NCBI RefSeq assembly: GCF_051348905.1
Contig: NC_135235.1
Coordinates: 560,243,261 to 560,307,260, forward strand
Reading direction: 5' to 3'
Source: Ranitomeya variabilis
Taxonomy: Eukaryota > Chordata > Amphibia > Anura > Dendrobatidae
DNA: 64,000 bases
Positions 33,881-44,112 of this stretch are shown piece after piece; positions within the stretch are counted from its first letter, which is position 1, and every line of letters begins with the position of its first letter. A program made the position numbers and the translations under genes. The notes beneath the pieces are model-generated. The model saw only the letters and a program-made list of their open reading frames with translations, was not told where the DNA came from and searched no databases.

Positions 33881-34133
33881 GTTTTCCAGCCATGGCCGAT
33901 GATATTGCAGCATCGGCCATGGCTGGATTGTAATATTTCACCGTTTTTTGGGGTGAAATATTACAAATCGCTCTGATTGGCAGTTTCACTTTCAACAGCC
34001 AATCAGAGCGATCGTAGCCACGGGGGGGGGGGTGGTGAAGCCACCCCCCCTGGGCTGAAGCACCACTCCCCCTGTTCCTGGAGATCGGGTGAAATTGGAG
34101 TTAACCCTTTCACCCGATCTGCAGGAGCGCGAT

Positions 34134-34218
34134 CCCTCCATGACGCATACGCTGCGTCACAGGTCGTGAAGGCACCGACTTTCATGACGCAGCGTATGCG
34201 TCAAAGGTCGTTAAGGGG
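34134..34218. repeat. 3' subterminal hairpin of TTAA element 1
   Basis: TGACGCATACGCTGCGTCA is followed about 30 bp later by its complement TGACGCAGCGTATGCGTCA, just inside the TTAAGGGG end. A hairpin of the same design sits at the same place in TTAA element 2. Confidence 0.85.
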
Positions 34219-34595
34219 TTAAAAAAAAAAAAAAAAGTAAAAATGGTGCCTGTGCTGATCTTGAATATGCTTGTCTTGTCTATCTACACCTGTGTGATTA
34301 GTACACTAATGCTTTTGAGCAACCAGGTGCGCTGCCTGCAGTAGATAGAATCTTGGCACGGAACATCCATGTGCAGTCACAATGGGGATGGAGGGTGTGG
34401 TCAAAGTAGGCGGAGTTATGCAGATTCAAAATGCGTTGTGCACAGCTTGAACACACACACACAGCAGAACTGTCATTGAGAATGCATCCCAGAGTTTCTG
34501 GAAATGTCTTCCATGCGGCACGCTTTTGCTCTGTCTCCACAATGGGTGTCAGTTTTAGGCCTAGGTGCGTCAGAAGTGGCAAACCATTTCTGGTT

Positions 34596-34787
34596 AACGC
34601 TTCTGGCCGAATGGCCGCCGCTCAAGTGTAGTAGTATCTGTTCTTATCAGTTTAATATCTGATACGTCCCCTATTTGGGGACCATAGACTAAATGGATTT
34701 CTAGAACAGGGAGATGGAAAAAGAGCTTGCTCTGTCCACTCCACGCATTGACCCGTTATTGCAGTCTCTCCGGGAACAGTGCACTCC
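34596..34787 (+). ncRNA. RNU2: U2 snRNA gene copy 4 (uninterrupted, altered 5' region)
   Basis: Same altered type as copies 1-3. It differs from them by a few bases in the stretch after stem II (CATAGACTAAATGG for CATATATTAAATGG), which removes the TTAA found there in other copies. Confidence 0.92.
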
Positions 34788-34799
34788 TTCTCTGATCCG

Positions 34800-34814
34800 G
34801 TTTCCAAAAACAGA
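34800..34814 (+). terminator. U2 3' box (copy 4)
   Basis: Perfect 3'-box match. Confidence 0.88.
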
Positions 34815-36229
34815 TTGAATTGAAATCAGCGCAAGTTGTCTTTCAACCCTTTCTGTGAATACTTTTCAGTACTTTCAATACTTTCAGCGAAGCACATTTC
34901 AGATGCCGCCAAATGTAGCATTTTGCTTGATTTCAATTGACCATTTGCAACATTTTGTGTGCCTTGCCTGGCCTTGCTGTCACCTATGTATGTCAAGCAT
35001 TGTATTGCATTCAATATGCAATCAATCAGTCAATCACTTTCTCTTTACTGGTTGCTGCAACAGGTGTGTTGAGATGTAGGCCTCTATTAGGCCTTTCTTA
35101 CAGTGTTGCAAATATAATGTGTCGTCTACAAAACTAGGCCCCTGCTGTCAGCACTTGGTATTTAAATTGAAGTATCCAATGAGTAGTTCTGCCATACATA
35201 CCAAATTTGTGACCGCATGAATCCTTTGGGAAAGCATTGTTTCCCTCTTGTGGACCACCGACTTTTCAATGCGGTGTATTGTATGCATTTAAAAAAAAAA
35301 AGTAAAAATGGTGCCTGTGCTGATCTTGAATATGCTTGTCTTGTCTATCTACACCTGTGTGATTAGTACACTAATGCTTTTGAGCAACCAGGTGCGCTGC
35401 CTGCAGTAGATAGAATCTTGGCACGGAACATCCATGTGCAGTCACAATGGGGATGGAGGGTGTGGTCAAAGTAGGCGGAGTTATGCAGATTCAAAATGCG
35501 TTGTGCACAGCTTGAACACACACACACAGCAGAACTGTCATTGAGAATGCATCCCAGAGTTTCTGGAAATGTCTTCCATGCGGCACGCTTTTGCTCTGTC
35601 TCCACAATGGGTGTCAGTTTTAGGCCTAGGTGCGTCAGAAGTGGCAAACCATTTCTGGTTAACGCTTCTGGCCGAATGGCCGCCGCTCAAGTGTAGTAGT
35701 ATCTGTTCTTATCCGTTTAATATCTGATACGTCCCCTATTTGGGGACCATATATTAACCCCTTAAGCCCCGAGGGTGGTTTGCACGTTAATGACCGGGCC
35801 AATTTTTACAATTCTGACCACTGTCCCTTTATGAGGCTATAACTCTGGAACGCTTTGACGGATCTTGGCGATTCTGACATTGTTTTCTCGTGACATATTG
35901 TACTTCATGTTAGTGGTAAAATTTATTCGATATAACTTGCGTTTATTCGTGAAAAAAATGGAAATTTGGCGAAAATTTTGAAAATTTCGCAATTTTCCAA
36001 CTTTGAATTTTTATGCCCTTAAATCACAGACATATGTCACGCAAAATACTTAATAAGTAACATTTCCCACATGTCTAGTTTACATCAGTACAATTTTGGA
36101 ACCAAAATTTTTTTTTGTGACGGAGTTATAAGGGTTAAAAGTTGACCAGCAATTTCTCATTTTTACAACACCATTTTTTTTTAGGGACCACATCTCATTT
36201 GAAGTCATTTAGAGGGGTCTATATGATAG

Positions 36230-37800
36230 AAAATACCCAAGTGTGACACCATTCTAAAAACTGCACCCCTCAAGGTGCTCAAAACCACATTCAAGAAGTT
36301 TATTAACCCTTCAGGTGTTTCACAGGAATTTTTGGAATGTTTAAATAAAAATGAACATTTAACTTTTTTTCACACAAAATTTATTTCAGCTCCAATTTGT
36401 TTTATTTTACCAAGGGTAACAGGAGAAAATGGACCCCCAAAGTTGTTGTACAATTTGTGCTGAGTACGCTGATACCCCATATGTGGGGGTAAACCACTGT
36501 TTGGGCGCATGGCAGAGCTCGGAAGGAAAGGAGCGCCATTTGACTTTTCAATGCAAAATTGACTGGAATTGAGATGGGACGCCATGTTGCGTTTGGAGAG
36601 CCCCTGATGTGCCTAAACACTGAAACCCCCTACAAGTGACACCATTTTGGAAAGTAGACCCCCTATGGAACTTATCTTGATGTGTGGTGAGCACTTTGAC
36701 CCACCAAGTGCTTCACAGAAGTTTATAATGCAGAGCCGTAAAAATAAAAAATCATATTTTTTTCACAAAAATGATCTTTTCACCCCCAATTTTTTATTTT
36801 CCCAAGGGTAAGAGAAGAAATTGGACCCCAAAAAATGTTGTGCAATTTGTCCTGAGTACGCTGATACCCCATATGTGGGTGTAAACCATTGTTTGGGCGC
36901 ATGGCAGAGCTTGGAAGGGAAGGAGCGCCATTTGACTTTTCAATGCAAAATTGACTGGAATTGAGATGGGACGCCATGTTGCGTTTGGAGAGCCCCTGAT
37001 GTGCCTAAACATTGAAACTCCCTACAAGTGACACCATTTTGGAAAGTAGACCCCCTAAGGAACTTATCTAGATGTGTTTTGAGAGCTTTGAACCCCCAAG
37101 TGTTTCACTACAGATTATAACGCAGAGCCGTGAAAATCATTTTTTTTTTTTTTCTCAAAAATGATTTTTTAGCCCCCAGCTTTGTATTTTTACAAGGGTA
37201 ACAGAATAAATTGGACCCCAAAATTTGTTTTCCAATTTGTCCTGAGTACGCCGATACCCCATATGTGGGGGGGAACCACTGTTTGGGCGCATGACAGAGC
37301 TCGGAAGGGAAGAAGCGCCATTTGGAATGCAGCCTTAAATGGATTGGTCTGCAGGCGTCACGTTGCATTTGCAGAGCCCCTGATGTACCCAAACAGTACA
37401 AACCCCCCACAAGTGACCCCATATTGGAAACTAGACCTCCCAAGGAACTTATCTAGATGTGTTGTGAGAACTTTGAACCCCCAAGTGTTTCACTACAGTT
37501 TATAACGCAGAGCCGTGAAAATAAAACATCTTTTTTTTCCCACAAAAATGATTTTTAGCCCCCCAAATTTTTATTTTCCTAAGGATAACAAGAGAACTTG
37601 AACCCCAGAAGTTGTTGTTCAATTTGTCCCGAGTACGCTGATAACACATATGTTGGGGTAAACCCCTTTTTGGGCGCACGGGAGAGCTCGGAAGGGAAGG
37701 AGCACTGTTTTACTTTTTCAACGCAGAATTGGCTGGAATTGAGATTGGACGCCATGTCGCGCTTGGAGAGCCCCTGATGTGCCTGGACAGTGGAAACTCC
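36230..37800. repeat. Four tandem units of about 390 bp in TTAA element 2
   Basis: The anchor CATATGTGGG (CATATGTTGG in the last unit) occurs at 36478, 36870, 37260 and 37647. The unit is the same family as at 29100-32200, at half the copy number. Confidence 0.9.
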
Positions 37801-37805
37801 CCAAT

Positions 37806-38434
37806 TCTACCTGAAACCCTAACCCAAACACACCCCTAACCCTAATCCCAACGGTAACCCTAACCACACCCCTAGCCCTGACACACCCATAATTCTAATC
37901 CCAACCCTAATCCAAACCGTAAATGTAATCCAAACCCTAACCCTAACTTTAGCCCCAACCCTAACTTTAGCCCCAACCCTAACCCTAACTTTACCTCCAA
38001 CCCTAGCCCTAACCCTAACCCTAGCCCTAACCCTACCCCTACCCCTAACCCTAAACGTGACTGAAATACGTGGCACTGAAATACGTGGCACTGAAATACG
38101 TGGCACTTAAATACGTGATACGTGGCACTGAAATACGTGGCACTGAAATACGTGGCACTGAAATACGTGCAACTGAAATACGTGCAACTGAAATACGTGG
38201 TACTTAAATACGTGGCACTAAAATATGTGGCACTGAAATACGTGATACGTGGCACTGAAATACGTGATACGTGGCACTTAAATACGTGGCACTGAAACAC
38301 GTAGCACTGAAATACGTGGCACTGAAATACGTGGCACTGAAATACGTGGCACTGAAATACGTGGCACTATGACTGTCAGAAAATGTTCATTAAACGGTTA
38401 GGGGTGAGGTTAGGGGTAGAGTTAGGGTTAGGGT
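37806..38434. repeat. Telomere-like repeats in opposite orientation around a 15-bp minisatellite
   Basis: CCCTAA-type repeats fill 37806-38056. The 15-bp unit ACTGAAATACGTGGC repeats about 20 times at 38060-38368. Inverted TTAGGG/TTAGGGG repeats follow at 38396-38434. Every minisatellite unit holds TACGTG. Confidence 0.9.
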
Positions 38435-38499
38435 TTGGATCTCTTTATCACCTTGATGGTGGTGGGTGGCTTTTCAGTGTGTTTTCTGTTTTTTTTTCC

Positions 38500-38715
38500 G
38501 ATAAAAACGCATGCGTTTTTAACGCAAACGCATGTGCTTAAAAACGCAAGAAAATACTGCAGGTTGTATTTCTGAAAATGAACGCATGCAGAAAAAAAAC
38601 ACATGCGTTTGAAAACGCGACCAAACCCGTACAAAAAAACGCATGCGTTTTCAATGTTAAATATAGGGAAAAAACGCATGCTTTTTTTGTGCAAAAAACG
38701 CTGCAGACAAAAACG
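38500..38715. repeat. Cluster of AACGCATGCGTT palindromes
   Basis: Six or more ACGCATGCG or close variants separated by A/T runs. The alternating purine-pyrimidine core could adopt Z-DNA or cruciform forms. No gene is present. Confidence 0.6.
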
Positions 38716-38739
38716 CAAGTGTGAAACCAGCGACGCTTT

Positions 38740-39560
38740 TTATAGCAAAAAAGTTTTTGCGTCTCCACATTTTGAGACCTATAATTTTTCCACATTTTGC
38801 TCCACAGAGTCATGTGAGGTCTTGTTTTTTGCGGGAGGAGTTGACGTTTTTATTGGTAACATTTTCGGACACGTGACCATTTTTGATCACTTTTTATTCC
38901 GATTTTTGTGAGGCAGAATGACCAAAAACCTGCTATTCATGAATTTCTTTTGGGAGAGGCGTTTATACCGTTCCGCGTTTGGTAAAATTGATAAAGCAGT
39001 TTTATTCGACGGGTCAGTACGATTACAGCGATATCTCATTTATATCATTTTTTTATGTTTTGGCGCTTTTATACGATAAAAACTATTTTATAGAAAAAAT
39101 AATTATTTTGGTATCGCTTTATTCTCAGGACTATAACTTTTTTATTTTTTTGCTAATGATGCTGTATGGCGGCTTGTTTTTTGCGGGACAAGATGACGTT
39201 TTCAGCGGTACCATGGATATTTATATCAGTCTTTTTGATCGCGTGTTATTCCACTTTTTGTTCGGCGGTATGGTAATAAAGCGTTGTTTTTTGCCTCGTT
39301 TTTTTTTTTTTTTCTTACGGTGTTTACTGAAGGGGTTAACTAGTGGGGCAGTTTTATAGGTTGGGTCGTTACGGACGCGGCGATACTAAATATGTGTACT
39401 TTTATTGTTTTGTTTTTTTTATTTAGATAAAGAAATGTATTTATGGGAATAATATATATATATTTTTTTATTATGTATTTAGGATTTTTTTTTTTTTTTT
39501 TTTTTTACACATGTGGAAAATTTTTTTTTTTACTTTTTTACTTTGTCCCAGGGGGGGACA
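38740..39560. other. AT-rich interior of TTAA element 2
   Basis: Two related stretches share CTTGTTTTTTGCGGGA at about 38820 and 39173, then long T runs (39300-39530). No coding evidence. Confidence 0.5.
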
Positions 39561-39954
39561 TCACAGATCGATGATCTGATAGTGTGCACAGCACTCTATC
39601 AGATCACCGATCTCACTTACATCGGTGCAGGCTTACCAGCGTCTGCACTGAGCAGGCACTCGGTAAGCCACCTCCTTCCCTGCAGGACCCGGATGCCGCG
39701 GCCATCTTGGATCCGGGACCTGCAGCCAGGAAGGAGGTAGGAGACCCTCGCAGCAACGCGATCACATCGCGTTGCTCCGGGGGTCTCAGGGAAGCCCGCA
39801 GGGAGCCCCCTCACTGCGCGATGCTTCCCTATACTGCCGGTACACCGCGATCATGTTTGATCGCGGTGTGCCGGGGGTTAATGTGCCGGGGGCGGTCCGT
39901 GACCGCTCCTGGCACATAGTGCCGGATGTCAGCTGCGATAGGCAGCTGACACCC

Positions 39955-40076
39955 GGCCGCGATCGGCCGCGCTCCCCCCGTGAGCGCGGCCGATCGCGTA
40001 TGACGTACTATCCCGTCACCCGGAATTAAGTCCCAGGTCACCTTGACGGGATAGTACGTCATACGGGATTAAGGGG
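39955..40076. repeat. 3' subterminal hairpins of TTAA element 2
   Basis: CGGCCGCGATCGGCCGCGCT pairs with the nearby AGCGCGGCCGATCGCG. CGTATGACGTACTATCCCGT (from about 39996) pairs with ACGGGATAGTACGTCATACG just before the TTAAGGGG end. Confidence 0.88.
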
Positions 40077-40187
40077 TTAAATGGATTTCTAGAACAGGGA
40101 GATGGAAAAAGAGCTTGCTCTGTCCACTCCACGCATTGACCCGTTATTGCAGTCTCTCCGGGAACAGTGCACTCCTTCTCTGATCCG

Positions 40188-40202
40188 GTTTCCAAAAACA
40201 GA
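40188..40202 (+). terminator. U2 3' box (copy 5)
   Basis: Perfect 3'-box match. Confidence 0.86.
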
Positions 40203-41080
40203 TTGAATTGAAATCAGCGCAAATTGTCTTTTTCAACCCTTTCTGTGAATACTTTTCAGTACTTTCAATACTTTCAGCGAAGCACATTTCAGATGCCGCC
40301 AAATGTAGCATTTTGCTTGATTTCAATTGACCATTTGCAACATTTTGTGTGCCTGGCCTTGCTGTCACCTATGTATATCAAGCATTGTATTGCATTCAAT
40401 ATGCAATCAATCAATCAATCAGTCAATCAATTTCTCTTTACTGGTTGCTGCAACAGGTGTGTTGAGATGTAGGCCTCTATTAGGCCTTTCTTACAGTGTT
40501 GCAAATATAATGTGTCGTCTACAAAACTAGGCCCCTGCTGTCAGCACTTGGTATTTAAATTGAAGTATCCAATGAGTAGTTCTGCCATACATACCACATT
40601 TGTGACCGCATGAATTCCTTGGGAAAGCATTGTTTCCCTCTTGTGGACCATCGACTTTTCAATGCGGTGTATTATATGCATTTAAAAAAAAAAAAGAAGT
40701 AAAAATGGTGCCTGTGCTGATCTTGAATCTGCTTGTCTTGTCCATCTACACCTGTGTGATTAGTACACTAATGCTTTTGAGCAACCAGGTGCGCTGCCTG
40801 CAGTAGATAGAATCTTGGCACGGAACATCCATGTGCAGTCACAATGGGGATGGAGGGTGTGGTGAGTTATGCAGATTCAAAACGCGTTGTGCACAGCTTG
40901 AACACACACACAGCAGAACTGTCATTGAGAATGCATCTCAGAGTTTCTGGAAATGTGTTCCCTGCGGCACACTTTTGCTCTGTCTCCACAATGGGTGTCA
41001 GTTTTAGGCCTAGGTGCGTCAGAAGTGGCAAACCATTTCTGGTTAACGCTTCTAGCCGAATGGCTAAGATCAAGTGTAGT

Positions 41081-42708
41081 GGCTTGACTGTTGCTGCACT
41101 TGGTCTGGCCTAAGGTGTCTGGGGTACCCGGTTCGTCGGCCTTGGGGGATCGTCCTCACTTAACGGTGGGGACTTCACCCCCTTGCTGCTATAGGCGTCC
41201 GGCTTAGTCCCCAGACAACGAGAGGCGATCACCTACCTGACACTTCGGTGTTGAAGGGTCCTTTTGAGGAGGAGTGGAGACTTTTCGTGAGGAAAATGGC
41301 TGCAACTTCGCAGGATAGAGGATCGGAGGATGTTCCTGGATTTTCTAAAGTGCAGAATTCCATTCGGCTGTATGTGCAAGAGAACTTTCGTGTTCAGAAG
41401 GACTTCCAGTATGTGATGCGGGAAATTCTGCTGGATCTTTTTAAGGTAAAAACAGAAGATGTGTTGGCGATTATGGATTATCCTAAGAGAGGAGTGTATG
41501 ACATTGTTTTTGTGGATAGAGACTTATTTGAAGATCATCTAAGAAGAATACTTGCAACTCAGGATAAAAGAATGGAGGGAGTGAAAGTTATACCTCACTT
41601 TCCTCCTAAAGAGAAATGGGTGATAATTAAAATGTACTCTCCATTAGTAGATGAGGAGGATATAATCACTTTTTTGAAGTTTTATTGTACTTCTGTAGTG
41701 CCAAATGGGAAGATTTTCAATGAATTTGGTTTCTGGACTTCGAAGTGGAAATTTTTGGTTCGTCTTAAAGAGGATCATCAGGGGAGACTTGTGTTTCCAC
41801 CAGCTAGGTTTAAGTTAGGTAATGTAAATGGAGACTTTTTTTTCAGTGGTATGCCTAAGTTTTGTAGAATTTGTGGAAGATACGGGCATGAAAAAGAAGA
41901 TTGCACAGGTGGCGTATGTGGTTTTTGTAAAGGAGAAGATCATGAGTCAAAGGATTGTAAAAATCGCAGGAAGTGTAATTTGTGTCATGATATTACGCAT
42001 ATTTTTAAGAATTGTCCAAGTAGGAAGAAAAATCAAGAAAAGGTAGAAGTAAAAGTGACTACTGTTTCTAAGGGAAAAGAGAGGAAAAGTGAAGAAAAAG
42101 TGTTGGTGCCAGAAAAAAAGGTGAAAATAAGTGAACAAAAAGTAGAGGGAAAAAAGAAGGAGGAGCTTGAAGGAAAGTTTTCACAAGAAGTGGATAAGAA
42201 GAAGTGTGCCGCTGACTCAGTGGTGGTGGAAGGTGGGGCTTCATGTGACACTACAGAGTTGGAAGGGAAAAGGGAAAAGAAGAGGCATGAAGAAAGACAT
42301 AAAGATGATCATTATTATAATGAGTTATTAACAAAATTGGATCAAGAAAAACGTTTGGATTATTTAGTGAATAGTTGTAAGAATGAATTAGTCAGAGATA
42401 AAGAAAGGTTTTTTAGGAGATATGGTATACCAGAGCATTTACAGGGGCATTATGAAAAAGCTAGTACGAGGGATAGGGCTTGTACACTTATTGCAGTAAT
42501 GGCTTTTGACAACGGTCACAAATACTTTACTTGAGAAACTATAGTTGTTTTGTTTTGTGTTCTTACTATTTGTAATTTGTTTTTGTTTTGTTTTGTAGAT
42601 ATATTTATTTTAATAAGAAATGGTTTCAAGATGATGAGTCGAACTCATGTTTAATATCGTTCAATACGATGAGTTTTATTTTTGAGTTATGACACTGATG
42701 AAACCTCG
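41081..42708 (+). mobile_element. Keno-like U2-specific LINE A (ORF1 only), Tx1 clade
   Basis: A 1.6-kb insertion at the U2 branch-recognition site. U2-specific non-LTR elements of the Tx1 clade (Keno) are known from fish and frogs. This copy has a 5' leader, one open ORF1 and a 174-bp tail without ORF2 or a poly(A) run. The tail shares GATGAGTTTT with the 3' end of LINE B. It is an internally deleted copy or a non-autonomous ORF1-only form. Confidence 0.85.
41296..42534 (+). CDS. Keno-like ORF1 nucleic-acid-binding protein, 412 aa
   Basis: Three CCHC zinc knuckles in a row (CRICGRYGHEKEDC from about residue 189, then CGFCKGEDHESKDC and CNLCHDITHIFKNC) follow an N-terminal domain of about 185 residues. 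A long lysine/glutamate-rich linker and a short folded-looking C-terminus come after. This layout is that of Tx1-clade ORF1 proteins, which bind element RNA in ribonucleoprotein particles. I chose ATG 41296 (MAATSQ) because LINE B starts with MAAVK; an upstream in-frame ATG lies at 41248. The frame is fully open, although no ORF2 follows. Confidence 0.85.
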   Translation: MAATSQDRGSEDVPGFSKVQNSIRLYVQENFRVQKDFQYVMREILLDLFKVKTEDVLAIMDYPKRGVYDIVFVDRDLFEDHLRRILATQDKRMEGVKVIPHFPPKEKWVIIKMYSPLVDEEDIITFLKFYCTSVVPNGKIFNEFGFWTSKWKFLVRLKEDHQGRLVFPPARFKLGNVNGDFFFSGMPKFCRICGRYGHEKEDCTGGVCGFCKGEDHESKDCKNRRKCNLCHDITHIFKNCPSRKKNQEKVEVKVTTVSKGKERKSEEKVLVPEKKVKISEQKVEGKKKEELEGKFSQEVDKKKCAADSVVVEGGASCDTTELEGKREKKRHEERHKDDHYYNELLTKLDQEKRLDYLVNSCKNELVRDKERFFRRYGIPEHLQGHYEKASTRDRACTLIAVMAFDNGHKYFT

Positions 42709-42871
42709 TCTGTTCTTATCAGTTTAATATCTGATACGTCCCCTATTTGGGGACCATATATTAAATGGATTTTTAGAACAGGGAGATGGAAAAAGAGCTA
42801 GCTCTGTCCACTCCACGCATTGACCCGTTATTGCAGTCTCTCCGGGAACAGTGCACTCCTTCTCTGATCCG

Positions 42872-42886
42872 GTTTCCAAAAACAGA
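42872..42886 (+). terminator. U2 3' box (copy 6)
   Basis: Perfect 3'-box match. Confidence 0.87.
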
Positions 42887-44112
42887 TTGAATTGAAATCA
42901 GCGCAAGTTGTCTTTCAACCCTTTCTGTGAATACATACAAAAGCACATTTCAGATGCCGCCAAATGTAGCATTTTGCTTGATTTCACATGACCATTTGCA
43001 ACATTTTGTGTGCCTTGCCTTGCTTTCACCTATGTATATCAAGCATTGTATTGCATTCAATATGCAATCAATCAATCAATCAATCAATCAATCAGTCAAT
43101 CAATTTCTCTTTACTGGTTGCTGCAACAGGTGTGTTGAGATGTAGGCCTCTATTAGGCCTTTCTTACAGTGTTGCAAATATAATGTGTCGTCTACAAAAC
43201 TAGGCCCCTGCTGTCAGCACTTGGTATTTAAATTGAAGTATCCAATGAGTAGTTCTGCCATACATACCACATTTGTGACCGCATGAATTCTTTGGGAAAG
43301 CATTGTTTCCCTCTTGTGGACCACCGACTTTTCAATGCGGTGTATTGTATGGATTAAAAAAAAAAAAAAAGAAGTAAAAATGGTGCCTGTGCTGATCTTG
43401 AATCTGCTTGTCTTGTCTATCTACACCTGTGTGATTAGTATTATAATGCTTTTGAGCAACCAGGTGCGCTGCCTGCAGTAGATAGAATCTTGGCACGGAA
43501 CATCCATGTGCAGTCACAATGGGGATGGAGGGTGTGGTCAAAGTAGGCGGAGTTATGCAGATTCAAAATGCGTTGTGCACAGCTTCAACACACACACACA
43601 GCAGAACTGTCATTGAGAATGCATCCCAGAGTTTCTGGAAATGTCTTCCATGCGGCACGCTTTTGCTCTGTCTCCACAATGGGTGTCAGTTTTAGGCCTA
43701 GGTGCGTCAGAAGTGGCAAACCATTTCTGGTTAACGCTTCTCGGCCTCATGGCTAAGATCAGGGTTTATTGCCCTGGTCTTTGCTGAGAGGTGCGTATCC
43801 AGGGTTCGAGTGGTGGAGAAAGCGATCCGTGCCTTGGGCATTATAATGGCGGCAGTGAAGAATACAGTGCGTTTGGAGGTGATTGAGGACCACAGGCACA
43901 CATCGTGTTGGAGCTCACCGGGATTAAACTGGAGAAGATTTTTTGCATCCAAGAATTCCCTAAAGCCGGTAATTATGACATTTCCTTTTACATGGAAGCA
44001 GACTGTCTGACTTTTTTCCAGCGTTTGAAGGAGAAAAGTCATCATGAATATTTACAATTCATAGTCCCAAAGCCATTATTTTCAAACATTGAAAGACCTG
44101 TTACTGTGCATA

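Larger units (their letters stand above)
28593..34218. mobile_element. TTAA-flanked non-autonomous element 1 (piggyBac-like), 5.6 kb
   Basis: It begins CCCCTTCATGACC and ends GGTCGTTAAGGGG. TTAA lies on both sides (28589-28592 and 34219-34222). Other U2 spacers read GCATTTAAAAAA without a break at this point, so insertion at TTAA with TTAA duplication is shown directly. TTAA targeting and CCCC-type ends fit piggyBac. No transposase is present. Inside are a roughly 620-bp leader, eight units of about 390 bp, telomere-like CCCTAA repeats carrying two MITEs, a G-rich tract and a terminal hairpin. Confidence 0.88.
35758..40076. mobile_element. TTAA-flanked non-autonomous element 2 (piggyBac-like), 4.3 kb, in U2 copy 5
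   Basis: It begins CCCCTTAAGCCCCGAG and ends CGGGATTAAGGGG, with TTAA at 35754-35757 and 40077-40080. The intact U2 copies give the empty site. The leader resembles that of element 1 (shared GTCCCTTTATGAGG, CGTGACATATTG and GCGAAAATTTTGAAAATTTC). It carries only four of the 390-bp units, then a CCCTAA tract, a 15-bp minisatellite, poly-T stretches and a terminal hairpin. No transposase is present. Confidence 0.88.
35661..40175 (+). pseudogene. RNU2: U2 copy 5, split by TTAA element 2
   Basis: The 5' part (35661-35757) ends GGGGACCATATATTAA and the 3' part (from 40081) resumes ATGGATTTCTAGAACAGG and ends at 40175. The break is the TTAA of the gene itself. It has the altered GTGTAGTAGTATCTG region. 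Confidence 0.93.
41045..42859 (+). pseudogene. RNU2: U2 copy 6, split by Keno-like LINE A; canonical sequence type
   Basis: The 5' part (41045-41080) reads GGCTAAGATCAAGTGTAGT, the canonical vertebrate sequence. The 3' part (42709-42859) resumes TCTGTTCTTATCAG and carries the canonical Sm site ATTTTTAG, unlike copies 0-5. The LINE lies between GTGTAGT and TCTGTTC, the branch-site-recognition element. Confidence 0.94.

Noticed and set aside
29100-37800. Recurring minus-strand frames of 60-120 aa in the TTAA elements
   Set aside because: They repeat with the 390-bp unit, drift in length and have no known domain.
41248-42534. Host CCHC zinc-finger gene
   Set aside because: It is flanked by the two halves of U2 and matches ORF1 of the neighbouring LINEs.
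42640-42710. Hammerhead-like CTGATGA plus GAAAC at the 3' end of LINE A
   Set aside because: The two motifs overlap (CTGATGAAAC), leaving no room for stem II.
24928-43756. Recurring 62-94 aa frames in every U2 array unit
   Set aside because: Spacer and U2 sequence read by chance; they recur only because the units are nearly identical.
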